Source: Bacteroides mediterraneensis (GTDB lineage Bacteria; Bacteroidota; Bacteroidia; Bacteroidales; Bacteroidaceae). From it: a stretch of 64,000 bases of DNA. This document shows positions 1 to 8,439 of the stretch, piece by piece. The stretch lies in the NCBI RefSeq assembly GCF_016900355.1, contig NZ_JACJKA010000006.1, positions 1 through 64,000 on the forward strand, given 5' to 3'. The notes below the pieces were generated by a model. That model was not told the origin of the DNA. It ran no database searches and saw nothing but the letters and a program-made list of their open reading frames with translations. Made by a program: the position numbers and the translations under genes. Positions within the stretch are counted from its first letter, which is position 1. The number at the start of each line of letters is the position of its first letter.

Positions 1-99
1 ATTATCGTTGGAGGTATAGTTTTTAAACATTATCTTTGGGATATATTGCTTGATTCCCTAAGATACGAAAAATTAGGGAGACGGGCAAGTCCTGACTGA
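1..99 (+). other. Possible 3' end of an upstream gene
   Basis: Frame 1 is open from the window edge to a TGA at 97-99 (32 codons, beginning IIVGGIVFKHY). The other two plus-strand frames close by about base 26. The following hairpin and T-run at 82-127 look like the terminator of a plus-strand gene, so a gene probably ends here. The last codons would lie inside the terminator stem, which is unusual, so the true stop may instead be one of the earlier ones in another frame. No family can be assigned. Confidence 0.25.
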
Positions 100-127
100 G
101 CGAAGTTTGGGCTTGCCCGATTTTTTT
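82..127 (+). terminator. Rho-independent terminator
   Basis: Stem CGGGCAAG (82-89) pairs with CTTGCCCG (113-120) and is followed by an A and seven T. It points to transcription arriving from the left of the window. Confidence 0.75.
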
Positions 128-134
128 GCAGACA

Positions 135-187
135 CAAAAAAGGCCATCTCAAATTTTATTTCAATTTTGAGACGGCCTCTTTTTTGT
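135..187. terminator. Bidirectional terminator
   Basis: A long stem (GGCC-TCTCAAA against TTTTGAGA-GGCC, one internal mismatch) is flanked by A-runs on the left and T-runs on the right, so it has the shape of a terminator on both strands. It lies between the gene ending near the left edge and trpB on the minus strand. Confidence 0.7.
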
Positions 188-217
188 TATTTTCAGGTGT
201 CTGAGAAACCGTGTCAA

Positions 218-321
218 AAACGCAAGGGCGTTTCAACTCAAACGCCCTTGCGTTTTGATCAAAATGTACTTGCGTTTTAAGTAAAACGTCCTTGCGTTTT
301 CTTCCAAACGCAAGTGCGTTT
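218..321. repeat. Array A: five 16-bp palindromes with 22-bp period
   Basis: Units start at 218, 240, 262, 284 and 306: AAACGCAAGGGCGTTT, AAACGCCCTTGCGTTT, AAATGTACTTGCGTTT, AAACGTCCTTGCGTTT and AAACGCAAGTGCGTTT. Each is a 6-bp arm, 4-bp centre and 6-bp arm. Spacers are always 6 bp and differ in sequence. Units 1 and 2 are exact reverse complements of each other. Both outer ends run into T-tracts on the outgoing strand. The array lies just past the trpB stop codon and may also end the trpB transcript. Confidence 0.9.
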
Positions 322-339
322 TTTCAGGTCCTCAAAAAA

Positions 340-1713
340 TCACTTCATATCCACTTGTGGCACATCTTTCAGGCTCTTTTCAATGTCTTCTTCCGTCAAG
401 GAATAATTGGTCAGGTTGCCCGACAGATACTGGTCGTATGCGCTCATATCAATCAGCCCGTGACCGGACAGGTTGAAGAGGATGACTTTTTCTTCGCCAG
501 TTTTCTTGCATTTTTCAGCCTCCTGAATGGTGGCGGCAATGGCATGGCAAGATTCCGGAGCCGGAATGATACCTTCGGCCTGGGCAAACAGGCAACCCGC
601 CTTGAAGGTGTCGAGCTGTTCGATGTCGACTGCTTCCATCAAGTGGTCTTTCATCAGCTGGGAAACGATGACACCTGCTCCATGGTAGCGGAGACCTCCG
701 GCGTGAATGTTGGCCGGGGTAAAGTTGTGTCCCAGGGTGAACATCGGCAACAGCGGGGTATAGCCGGCTTCGTCACCGAAGTCATATTCAAATTTACCGC
801 GGGTCAGCTTCGGGCAGGAAGCCGGTTCAGCGGCAATATAACGTGTTTTCTTTCCTTCCAGGATGGTGTGGCGCATGAACGGGAAACTGATGCCGCCGAA
901 GTTGGAACCACCGCCGAAGCATCCGATGATGATGTCGGGATATTCTCCGGCCATGGCCATCTGCTTTTCAGCTTCCAGTCCGATAATCGTTTGATGCAGG
1001 GTTACGTGGCTTAATACCGAGCCAAGGGTATATTTACAGTTCGGGGTGGTACGTGCCAGTTCGATGGCTTCTGAGATGGCCGTACCCAGTGAACCTTGGT
1101 GGTTCGGGCATTTGGTCAGGATATTTTTTCCGGCGCGGGTAGACATGGACGGGGAAGGAGTAACTTGTGCCCCGAAGGTCTGCATGATGCTGCGTCGGTA
1201 AGGTTTCTGTTCATAGCTGATTTTTACCTGATAAACGGCGGCTTCCAGTCCGAATACCTTAGCGGCGTAGGCCAAGGCGGCACCCCATTGTCCGGCTCCC
1301 GTTTCGGTCGTGATGTTCGTCACCCCTTCCTTCTTGCAGTAGTAAGCCTGTGCCAAGGCTGAGTTCAGCTTGTGTGAGCCGATGGGGCTGACGCTTTCGT
1401 TCTTGAAGTAGATGTGGGCAGGTGTACCGATGGCCTTTTCCAGTCCGTAGGCACGTACCAGTGGGGTACTGCGGTAGTATTTGTACATTTCTCTCACCTC
1501 TTCCGGAATCTCAATCCACGTATCGGTCTGGTTCAGTTCCTGGTGGCAGAGTTCCTTGGCGAAAATGGGATAAAGGTCTTCGGGTTTCAACGGCTCTTTG
1601 GTAGCCGGGTTCAGCGGCGGCATGGGTTTGTTGACCATGTCGGCTTGAATGTTATACCAATATTTTGGTATTTCATCTTCAGGTAAGATGAATCTTTTCT
1701 GTCTGTTACTCAT
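340..1713 (-). CDS. trpB: Tryptophan synthase beta-like protein, TrpB2 type
   Basis: This is a pyridoxal-phosphate enzyme of 457 residues that condenses indole with serine to give tryptophan. The length and the N-terminal extension (IPKYWYNIQADM) are typical of the TrpB2 subgroup rather than of the roughly 400-residue TrpB1. The PLP lysine is in GSHKLNSA (about residue 115), and the phosphate-binding glycine loop is GCFGGGSNFGG (about 265). No trpA or other trp gene is adjacent, as is usual for TrpB2, which may work without the alpha subunit as an indole-salvaging enzyme (family knowledge). A promoter lies about 30-60 bp upstream and array A lies just past the stop. The family is sure; the physiological role is less so. 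Confidence 0.92.
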   Translation of the reverse strand: MSNRQKRFILPEDEIPKYWYNIQADMVNKPMPPLNPATKEPLKPEDLYPIFAKELCHQELNQTDTWIEIPEEVREMYKYYRSTPLVRAYGLEKAIGTPAHIYFKNESVSPIGSHKLNSALAQAYYCKKEGVTNITTETGAGQWGAALAYAAKVFGLEAAVYQVKISYEQKPYRRSIMQTFGAQVTPSPSMSTRAGKNILTKCPNHQGSLGTAISEAIELARTTPNCKYTLGSVLSHVTLHQTIIGLEAEKQMAMAGEYPDIIIGCFGGGSNFGGISFPFMRHTILEGKKTRYIAAEPASCPKLTRGKFEYDFGDEAGYTPLLPMFTLGHNFTPANIHAGGLRYHGAGVIVSQLMKDHLMEAVDIEQLDTFKAGCLFAQAEGIIPAPESCHAIAATIQEAEKCKKTGEEKVILFNLSGHGLIDMSAYDQYLSGNLTNYSLTEEDIEKSLKDVPQVDMK

Positions 1714-1740
1714 AATTACTTACTTTTTTTAAGGTTTCGC

Positions 1741-1772
1741 CAAAAATATGGAAATAAATGATAACAAACAAC
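1741..1772 (-). promoter_or_regulatory. Bacteroidetes-type promoter for trpB
   Basis: On the minus strand the -7 element TATTTTTG (1741-1748) is preceded after 20 bp by GTTG (1769-1772). The predicted transcript starts near 1734, giving a 5' leader of about 20 nt. Confidence 0.5.
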
Positions 1773-1840
1773 TCATTTTACTTTTTTCTTATCACTTTTT
1801 GTCGCGATGCCGGATTCTGGCAGATTTCCGGTATCGTGCC

Positions 1841-1871
1841 GTTCAAGTATATGGATTTTTCCATACATTTG
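1841..1871 (+). promoter_or_regulatory. Probable promoter for trkH
   Basis: The -7 element TACATTTG is at 1864-1871; the -33 position 19 bp upstream reads GTTC, a weak match. Transcription would start near 1878, about 20 nt before the trkH ATG. Confidence 0.4.
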
Positions 1872-1898
1872 TAGCCGTAGCTCAAAATGATATGACCG

Positions 1899-3728
1899 AT
1901 GGACTATTGGGAACGACTTTACTTATATAAGAAAAAGCTGCTGGTGCCGCGCATCAACCGGTTGCTCAACTGGGTAATGGGAGTGAATTTCCTGTGTGGA
2001 GTGGTTTTTCTGCTCGCCATCGTCTATGAATATGGCTTCCGTATCTCGGCAGGAGAACAGGCGGCAATCCATACGGTGTATCATGTGCTTTGGGTGATTT
2101 TCCTGTTGAGCACCACGGTGCAGATTTTGTTCCGTCAGGAAGATTCACCCTTTAAGTTTACTCCTTGGACCTGGATACTGACCATTTTACTTTATCTCAC
2201 GCTGTTGCCTGTCGTCTTCAAGAAACCGGAGGAGGGCACAGGAGTATATTGGGTGTGGGTATTCTTCCATCACAATTATTATAAAGGAGCGGTGTTGCTG
2301 CTGCTTTCGTTCTCGCAGCTCTCGGGCATATTGGTCCGGTTGTTAGGCAAGCGAACGAATCCCTCGCTGATTCTGGCCGGCAGTTTTTTAGTATTCATTT
2401 TCGTAGGAACCGGGTTGCTGATGCTGCCTCGGGCCACTTATCAAGGTATTTCTTTCATTGATGCGCTGTTCACAGCCACGAGTGCCACCTGCGTGACGGG
2501 ATTGGTCACGGTGGATGTGCCTTCCACCTTTACGCTGGAAGGACAGGTATTGATTATTCTGCTGATTCAGATTGGCGGTTTGGGAGTGATGACGCTGACC
2601 AGCTTTTTTGCCATGTTCTTCATGGGAAACACTTCGCTCTACAATCAGCTGATGGTGGGCGACATGATCAGTTCCAATTCATTGAATTCTCTTCTCTCTA
2701 CCTTATTATATATATTAGGGTTTACGCTGGCCATTGAAGGGGTGGGGATGATGGTCATCTGGTTCAGCATTCACGGTACATTGGATATGAATCTGCGGGA
2801 AGAACTTTTTTTCTCGGCCTTCCATTCCGTGTCGGCTTTCTGTAATGCCGGTTTTTCTACCTTGCCCGGCGGAATGAGTAACCCGGCCGTCATGCAGCAT
2901 CACAACCTGCTCTATATCACGTTGGGGGTACTGATTGCACTGGGGGGTATCGGCTTTCCTATTTTGGTCAACCTCTATGAAACTGTGGCCTATTATCTGG
3001 CGTACCTGAAATGGAGGGTAGTGCATCGTTCGGCGAGGTTCCGCAAGAAAGTGCATTTGTATAATCTGAATACCAGGATTGTGCTGGTCGCTACAGCCAT
3101 TCTGCTGGTAGGAGGTACATTGGTCATTGCCGCCTTAGAGTGGAATCATTCGTTTACGGGCATGCCGGTGGTTGATAAGTGGGTGCATGCTTTTTTCAAT
3201 TCTTCCTGTCCGCGTACGGCAGGCTTTGCCAGTGTGAGTCTTACTTCCCTGTCGTTGCAGACGTTGCTGCTCATGGTGGTACTGATGGTGATAGGAGGAG
3301 GCACACAGTCTACGGCTGGCGGAGTGAAAGTCAACGTGTGTGCCGTGGTATTGCTCAACCTGTGGGCGGTGATACGCGGTTCCGACCGGGTAGCCATTTT
3401 GCGGAGAGAACTTTCGCACGATTCCATCCGGCGTTCCAATGCGGCCATGATGCTCTATCTTTTCCTGGCTTTCGGGGCCATTTTCATATTGAGTATGTTA
3501 GAGCCTCAGGCCAGCCTGCTGGCCATCATATTTGAATGCGTGTCGGCCTTGAGCACTGTAGGTTCCAGCCTGAACCTGACCCCTACATTAGGTGATTCCA
3601 GCAAGTTGCTGGTCATTCTGATGATGTACGTGGGACGTGTGGGAGCATTTACCTTGCTCACCGGACTGGTGCGGCAGGAAAGAAAACGAAATTACAAATA
3701 TCCAAGTGACAACATTATCATCAACTGA
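1899..3728 (+). CDS. trkH: TrkH/KtrB-family potassium transporter, membrane subunit
   Basis: This integral membrane protein of 609 residues forms the ion-conducting subunit of a Trk/Ktr potassium uptake system. It carries repeated membrane-pore-membrane units; pore-loop sequences include TATSATCVTGLVTVD (about residue 195) and a C-terminal SALSTVGSSLN. An extra hydrophobic region of about 160 residues precedes the core, making it longer than the usual 450-480 residues. The start gives MDYWERLYLYKKK, a basic cytoplasmic N-terminus. The stop is 3 bp before the regulatory subunit gene, so the two are one operon. Confidence 0.9.
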   Translation: MDYWERLYLYKKKLLVPRINRLLNWVMGVNFLCGVVFLLAIVYEYGFRISAGEQAAIHTVYHVLWVIFLLSTTVQILFRQEDSPFKFTPWTWILTILLYLTLLPVVFKKPEEGTGVYWVWVFFHHNYYKGAVLLLLSFSQLSGILVRLLGKRTNPSLILAGSFLVFIFVGTGLLMLPRATYQGISFIDALFTATSATCVTGLVTVDVPSTFTLEGQVLIILLIQIGGLGVMTLTSFFAMFFMGNTSLYNQLMVGDMISSNSLNSLLSTLLYILGFTLAIEGVGMMVIWFSIHGTLDMNLREELFFSAFHSVSAFCNAGFSTLPGGMSNPAVMQHHNLLYITLGVLIALGGIGFPILVNLYETVAYYLAYLKWRVVHRSARFRKKVHLYNLNTRIVLVATAILLVGGTLVIAALEWNHSFTGMPVVDKWVHAFFNSSCPRTAGFASVSLTSLSLQTLLLMVVLMVIGGGTQSTAGGVKVNVCAVVLLNLWAVIRGSDRVAILRRELSHDSIRRSNAAMMLYLFLAFGAIFILSMLEPQASLLAIIFECVSALSTVGSSLNLTPTLGDSSKLLVILMMYVGRVGAFTLLTGLVRQERKRNYKYPSDNIIIN

Positions 3729-3731
3729 CGT

Positions 3732-4421
3732 ATGAAATATCTGATTATTGGTTTGGGACATTACGGAGGCATGCTGGCCATGGAGCTGACGGCCATGGGA
3801 CATGAAGTGGCCGGAGCGGACATCAACAGCCAGCATGTAGATTGTGTGAAAGACCGCATGGCGACTTCATTTGTGCTGGATGCCACGGACGAAACAGCCC
3901 TTTCCGTACTTCCCTTGAAGAGTGTGGATGCAGTCATTGTGGCGATAGGCGACAATTTCGGAGCTTCAGTCCGCATCGTGTCGCTGCTGAAGAAACTGAA
4001 AGTGAAACATATCTATGCCCAGGCGGTCGACGAGATACACAAGGCCGTGCTGGAGGCTTTTTCTATCGACCGTATTCTGACTCCGGAACAGGATGCCGCC
4101 CGTTTGCTGGCCCAGCAGCTGGAGCTGGACGGAGGGGCCGAACTGTTTCAGATTGATGAGAACACCTATGTGTTCAAGTTTGTAGTTCCTTCCAAATTGG
4201 TGGGTTATCATCTGAACGAACTGAACCTGGAACAGGAATTCGAGATGAAGCTTATTTCACTGGTACGTGGAAAGAAGGTGCAGAATTTCTTAGGAATCTC
4301 CGTCTTTGAGCGGGAAGTTTCCAATACCTTTCCCGAAGACTATGAATTGCAGCAGGGCGACGCACTGGTATGCTATGGTCCCTATGCCCGCTTCATGCAA
4401 TTCTGGAAATCCGTCCGTTAA
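3732..4421 (+). CDS. trkA: TrkA/KtrA-type regulatory subunit (RCK domains)
   Basis: This cytoplasmic NAD(H)/ATP-binding gating subunit has 229 residues. An N-terminal Rossmann RCK_N fold begins at residue 1 with YLIIGLGHYGGMLA (GxGxxG), followed by the acidic strand end GADINSQ. An RCK_C domain occupies about residues 140-229. A single RCK_N/RCK_C pair makes it KtrA-sized rather than the tandem TrkA of Escherichia coli (about 458 residues). It follows trkH by 3 bp. Its stop is only 5 bp from the stop of convergent mltG and no terminator fits between them, so the two transcripts probably overlap. Confidence 0.9.
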   Translation: MKYLIIGLGHYGGMLAMELTAMGHEVAGADINSQHVDCVKDRMATSFVLDATDETALSVLPLKSVDAVIVAIGDNFGASVRIVSLLKKLKVKHIYAQAVDEIHKAVLEAFSIDRILTPEQDAARLLAQQLELDGGAELFQIDENTYVFKFVVPSKLVGYHLNELNLEQEFEMKLISLVRGKKVQNFLGISVFEREVSNTFPEDYELQQGDALVCYGPYARFMQFWKSVR

Positions 4422-4426
4422 TATTC

Positions 4427-5452
4427 TTAGCGGATGTTTCTCTTGTTCAGTGCCTGCTGGTAACGTCGCGCGTTGGCCTGATGTTCTGCAAAGGTGGCGG
4501 CAAAATTATGCGTTCCTGAGAAATCTTCCTTTGCACACATGTAGAGATAGTCATGCTGTGCATGGTTCAACACGCTTTCTATTCCCTGAATGGACGCTAT
4601 GCGGATAGGGCCGGGAGGGAGTCCGGTGTGCTTGTAGGTGTTATATGGGCTGTCGGCTTCCAGGTGTTTGTGAAGGATGCGTCGCAGACCGAATTCCTGT
4701 AGGCTGAATTTCACGGTAGGGTCGGCTTGCAGCGGCATGTCGGCTTGCAGGCGGTTCAGATAGAGTTCGGCTACCATCGGCATTTCAGCCCGGTTGGCCG
4801 TTTCTTCCTCCACGATGGAGGCCAGGGTGCTTACTTCTACCGGAGTCAGTCCGGCAGCCTTTGCTTTTGCCTTCCGTTCGTCATTCCAGAAGTGGTTGTA
4901 TTCTTTCTTCATGCGCTGGAAGAAATCTTTGGCCTGCGTGTTCCAGTACACTTCGTAGGTATTCGGAATGAAGAGTGCCGGGAGTGTTTCGTAAGTGAAT
5001 CCCAAAGAATCGCAGAAGCTGCTGTCGCACATCAGCGTGAAAATTTCGGTCGAGTCGGCCATGAGCTGGCGGTCCAGTGAGTGCGCCAGGCGGGCCAGTG
5101 TACGGACGTTGGGGATGGTTACCTTGACCGGTGTCTGATATCCGCTGCTGAGGCGGCGGAACAAAGTCAAGGTGTTGGTATGCGCATCAAAGCGGTAAGC
5201 CCCGGTATGGATGTATTGGTCGTACGACTTGAAGCGCGACAACATCCGGAAGCCAGCCAGGTTTTTGCCGTGCAGGTCGCGTTGCAGTTTCACATAGACA
5301 GAGTCGGCCGTATCGTCACGGTCTATATAAATAAAGGTAGGCTGTGTGAGATGAAGCGGTCGGTTGAACAGCAGGCAGCAGATGCTGATGATTCCTGCTA
5401 AAAGGATGGCCGCAATGACAGCCCAAATGATAATCCGTTTTTTAGAATGCAT
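4427..5452 (-). CDS. mltG: Endolytic murein transglycosylase MltG
   Basis: This inner-membrane enzyme cleaves nascent peptidoglycan strands and is thought to set glycan chain length. It has 341 residues: a short basic N-terminus, one transmembrane helix ([18 protein letters not shown]), a LysM-like region, then the YceG domain. The catalytic glutamate is in [11 protein letters not shown] (about residue 210), and the family motif GLPPGPI is near residue 285. A start 21 bp further upstream is possible but would lie inside the predicted -7 element (5471-5478), so the ATG at 5452 is preferred. It stands alone, convergent with the trk pair. Confidence 0.92.
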   Translation of the reverse strand: MHSKKRIIIWAVIAAILLAGIISICCLLFNRPLHLTQPTFIYIDRDDTADSVYVKLQRDLHGKNLAGFRMLSRFKSYDQYIHTGAYRFDAHTNTLTLFRRLSSGYQTPVKVTIPNVRTLARLAHSLDRQLMADSTEIFTLMCDSSFCDSLGFTYETLPALFIPNTYEVYWNTQAKDFFQRMKKEYNHFWNDERKAKAKAAGLTPVEVSTLASIVEEETANRAEMPMVAELYLNRLQADMPLQADPTVKFSLQEFGLRRILHKHLEADSPYNTYKHTGLPPGPIRIASIQGIESVLNHAQHDYLYMCAKEDFSGTHNFAATFAEHQANARRYQQALNKRNIR

Positions 5453-5470
5453 ATTGAATAAATTTGGATG

Positions 5471-5478
5471 CAAAAGTA
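5471..5478 (-). promoter_or_regulatory. Probable -7 element for mltG
   Basis: TACTTTTG on the minus strand fits TAnnTTTG. No convincing -33 element is seen. It supports the mltG start at 5452. Confidence 0.35.
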
Positions 5479-5576
5479 GTAAGAAAACTTTGTATCTGGT
5501 ATCAGGAGAGGGAAAGAATGTTCAAATTTCCTCCATAAAGTGGTCTGTTGTACACCTGATGAGGATGAAATTTTTC

Positions 5577-5584
5577 TACTTTTG
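5577..5584 (+). promoter_or_regulatory. Probable -7 element for the GH51 gene
   Basis: TACTTTTG lies 32 bp before the ATG at 5616. The -33 region is weak. Its position argues against any start upstream of 5616. Confidence 0.4.
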
Positions 5585-5615
5585 TAAAATAACAACGACA
5601 AAAAAATCAATAAGT

Positions 5616-7154
5616 ATGAAAAATGCAATTCTTGGGTTGGCTCTTTTTGCCGCAATGCCTTTGTTTGCACAACAGAAGGCAACCGTGACTGTTCACCCGG
5701 AACAGGGAAAACAAATTATTAATAAAGAAATCTACGGCCAGTTTGCCGAACATTTGGGCACCTGTATTTATGGAGGCCTTTGGGTGGGAGAAGATTCTCC
5801 GATTCCGAACATCAACGGGTATCGTAAGGACGTGTTCGAGGCGTTGAAAGCCTTGAAGGTGCCGGTGCTCCGTTGGCCGGGAGGATGTTTTGCCGATGAA
5901 TACCATTGGATGGACGGCATCGGTCCGCGTGAAAAACGTCCGCGTATGGTCAACAACAACTGGGGTGGAACTGTGGAAGACAACAGTTTCGGTACACACG
6001 AATTCCTGAACCTGTGCGAAATGTTAGGATGTGAACCTTACATCAGCGGAAATGTAGGTAGCGGAAGCGTGGAAGAAATGGCCAAGTGGGTGGAATACAT
6101 GACCTCTGAGCAGGGAAGCCCGATGGCAAAACTGAGAAAGGAAAACGGACGCGAAAAGCCGTGGAAGGTGAAATATTTCGGCGTCGGAAATGAAAGCTGG
6201 GGCTGCGGAGGTAGCATGCGCCCGGAATATTATTCCGATTTGTATCGCCGTTATTCCACTTATTGCCGCAACTACGACGGCAACCGCCTGTTTAAGATTG
6301 CCAGTGGAGCCAGCGATTATGACTACAACTGGACCGAGGTACTGATGCAGAACATCGGACATCGGATGGACGGTATCTCCTTACATTATTATACAGTGTT
6401 AGGATGGAACGGCAGCAAGGGATCGGCTACCAAGTTCAACGACGAGGATTATTACTGGACAGTGGGCAAGTGCCGTGAAATTGAAGATGTGCTGAAGCGT
6501 CATATCGCCATCATGGATAAATACGACCCGCAGAAACAGATCGGACTGATGGTCGATGAATGGGGAACCTGGTGGGATGAAGAACCGGGCACCATTAGCG
6601 GTCACCTTTACCAGCAGAACACCCTGCGCGATGCGTTTGTGGCTTCTTTGAGTCTGGATATTTTCCATAAGTACACCGACCGTATCAAGATGACCAATAT
6701 CGCGCAGGTGGTCAATGTGCTTCAGTCCATGATTCTGACCAAAGACGACAAGATGGTGCTGACTCCGACCTATTATGTGTTCCAGATGTATAATGTGCAT
6801 CAGGATGCTACTTATCTGCCGCTGGACTTACAGTGTGAGCGGAAAATTGTACGCGACGACCGCATTGTGCCGATGGTCAGTGCCACCGCTTCACGTGACA
6901 AAGCCGGTGTGATTCATGTATCCTTGTCGAACATCGACCTGAAAGAATCGCAGGATATTACGCTGACTTTGGGTGACGTGAAAGCCAAATCAGTGACCGG
7001 CCGCATTCTTACTTCAGCGAACATCGATGACTACAACACGTTTGAACAGCCTGACAAAGTGAAACTGGCAGACTTCAAGGGTGCCAAGCTGACCAAGAAC
7101 GGGTTGGAAATCAAGCTGCCAGCCAAGTCTATCGTGACGCTGGAAATCAAGTAA
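5616..7154 (+). CDS. Alpha-L-arabinofuranosidase, GH51 family, secreted
   Basis: This retaining glycosidase releases terminal arabinofuranose from arabinan or arabinoxylan oligosaccharides. It has 512 residues with a signal peptide [18 protein letters not shown] ending before QQ. The (beta/alpha)8 catalytic domain is followed by a C-terminal beta-sandwich (about 385-512). The acid/base is probably Glu193 in GVGNESWG and the nucleophile Glu315 in MVDEWGTWW. The ATG at 5616 is chosen because it starts the signal peptide and follows the -7 element; the frame is open further upstream. No other sugar-degrading gene is next to it, so it is an isolated enzyme rather than part of a visible polysaccharide locus. 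Confidence 0.92.
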   Translation: MKNAILGLALFAAMPLFAQQKATVTVHPEQGKQIINKEIYGQFAEHLGTCIYGGLWVGEDSPIPNINGYRKDVFEALKALKVPVLRWPGGCFADEYHWMDGIGPREKRPRMVNNNWGGTVEDNSFGTHEFLNLCEMLGCEPYISGNVGSGSVEEMAKWVEYMTSEQGSPMAKLRKENGREKPWKVKYFGVGNESWGCGGSMRPEYYSDLYRRYSTYCRNYDGNRLFKIASGASDYDYNWTEVLMQNIGHRMDGISLHYYTVLGWNGSKGSATKFNDEDYYWTVGKCREIEDVLKRHIAIMDKYDPQKQIGLMVDEWGTWWDEEPGTISGHLYQQNTLRDAFVASLSLDIFHKYTDRIKMTNIAQVVNVLQSMILTKDDKMVLTPTYYVFQMYNVHQDATYLPLDLQCERKIVRDDRIVPMVSATASRDKAGVIHVSLSNIDLKESQDITLTLGDVKAKSVTGRILTSANIDDYNTFEQPDKVKLADFKGAKLTKNGLEIKLPAKSIVTLEIK

Positions 7155-7276
7155 AATCTTAATATAGGACTTCAATCCGATATGCGGATTGAAGTCTAAG
7201 TGCTGAAAATCAAAAATATATCGTTTCCTGAATTCCTGTTTTTACTATGGGGGATTCAGGAAGCAATGTATTTGTT

Positions 7277-7334
7277 TTTGTAACTTCTTTGTAACAGGGT
7301 GTTACATTTTCTTTAAGTGGATGACATCTATTTG
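7277..7334 (+). promoter_or_regulatory. Candidate Pho box and promoter of the porin-pst operon
   Basis: Three related blocks are spaced exactly 11 bp apart: TTTGTAAC at 7277, TTTGTAAC at 7288 and GTGTTACA at 7299. Tandem 11-bp spacing is the hallmark of PhoB binding sites in other bacteria. A possible -7 element (TCTATTTG, 7327-7334) follows, so the repeats would cover the -33 position, as in activator-dependent Pho promoters. Binding by a PhoB homologue is inferred from the spacing and the phosphate genes downstream. Confidence 0.5.
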
Positions 7335-7391
7335 TAATACCAATTCAAGACCTTTGCAGTGTCAAAAAACAAAATTCCAAATCAAACGAAA

Positions 7392-8387
7392 ATGAGAAAT
7401 CGAATTTCATGGTTGTTGATGGCATGTGCTTGTGTGGCGATGCCAACTTTTGCTGAGAGTAATCCCGGCAAGTCGGAATCGGCCGAGAAAAAAGGTGCGG
7501 CTATTATTACCATCTATTCTGATGTACATTCCGGTTTTGGACATGTAAATGACGAAAGAGGGTTTGGATTGGATCGGGCGTATCTGGGTTATCAATACAA
7601 TTTGCCTCACGGTTTGCAGATGAAAGCAGTGGTAGACTTCGGTCAGTCACAGGATGTAGGTGATTATCACCGCATCGGCTATATCAAGAATGCGCAAATC
7701 ACGTGGAAGCAAAAAGGCTGGACACTGAATGCCGGATTGATCAGTACCACGCAGTTCAAGCTGCAGGAAGATTTCTGGGGCAAACGCTATGTGATGAAAT
7801 CTTTCCAGGATGAATACAAATTCGGAAGCAGTGCCGATTTGGCTTTTTCAGCAGCTTATCAGTTCAACAAGGTGGTGGCAGCCGATGTGATTGTAGCCAA
7901 TGGTGAAGGGTATAAGAAAGTTCAGGTGAAAGACGGACTTCAGTATGGAGCCGGTGTGACGGTGACTCCGGTAAAAGGACTGGTGATTCGTGCTTACGGT
8001 TCTTTCAATGAAGCTTCGGAAGATAACCTGAAAGGCATTACCAATCTGGCGGCCTTTGTGGGTTATAAAAATGAGGCCTTCTCGGTAGCAGCTGAATATA
8101 ACTACCAGACCAATGCCAAGTATGTGGACAATCACGACCAGGATGGTATCTCGGTTTACGCTTCGGCTCAACTGAACAAGAAGATTGGCTTGTTCGGGCG
8201 TTGGGACCGCCTTTCTTCCAAAACGGATTGGAACAAGGCTGACGATGGGATGGCCGGTATGTTAGGAGCCGAATTCAAACTAGGCAAGTACGTGAAACTG
8301 GCACCGAACTTCCGTCTGTGGGCACCGAAAGCCGATGGGGGTAAACTGGCCAGCTATCTGTACCTGAATGCTTCGTTTGCCATTTAA
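7392..8387 (+). CDS. Outer-membrane beta-barrel porin of the phosphate operon
   Basis: This is a 331-residue protein with a signal peptide (MRNRISWLLMACACVAMPTF, cleavage near AFA-ES) followed by alternating, aromatic-rich strands typical of a porin and ending in a beta-strand with C-terminal FAI. The frame is open from a GTG at 7359, but the ATG at 7392 starts the signal peptide directly. It lies 52 bp before the phosphate-binding lipoprotein gene and after the Pho-box-like repeats, so it probably lets phosphate cross the outer membrane, like the phosphate-selective porins OprO/OprP. The specificity is inferred from context only; overall porin character is clear. Confidence 0.75.
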   Translation: MRNRISWLLMACACVAMPTFAESNPGKSESAEKKGAAIITIYSDVHSGFGHVNDERGFGLDRAYLGYQYNLPHGLQMKAVVDFGQSQDVGDYHRIGYIKNAQITWKQKGWTLNAGLISTTQFKLQEDFWGKRYVMKSFQDEYKFGSSADLAFSAAYQFNKVVAADVIVANGEGYKKVQVKDGLQYGAGVTVTPVKGLVIRAYGSFNEASEDNLKGITNLAAFVGYKNEAFSVAAEYNYQTNAKYVDNHDQDGISVYASAQLNKKIGLFGRWDRLSSKTDWNKADDGMAGMLGAEFKLGKYVKLAPNFRLWAPKADGGKLASYLYLNASFAI

Positions 8388-8439
8388 ACCTGAGTAGAAA
8401 AACAAATAGATTCATAACTTCTATAAAATGTATAACACA

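Noticed and set aside
218-321. CRISPR array
   Set aside because: Units are only 16 bp and spacers only 6 bp, the units vary, and no cas genes are near.
292-1014. Plus-strand reading of 240 codons opposite trpB
   Set aside because: It is antisense to a clear TrpB2 gene, has no recognisable domain and begins inside array A.
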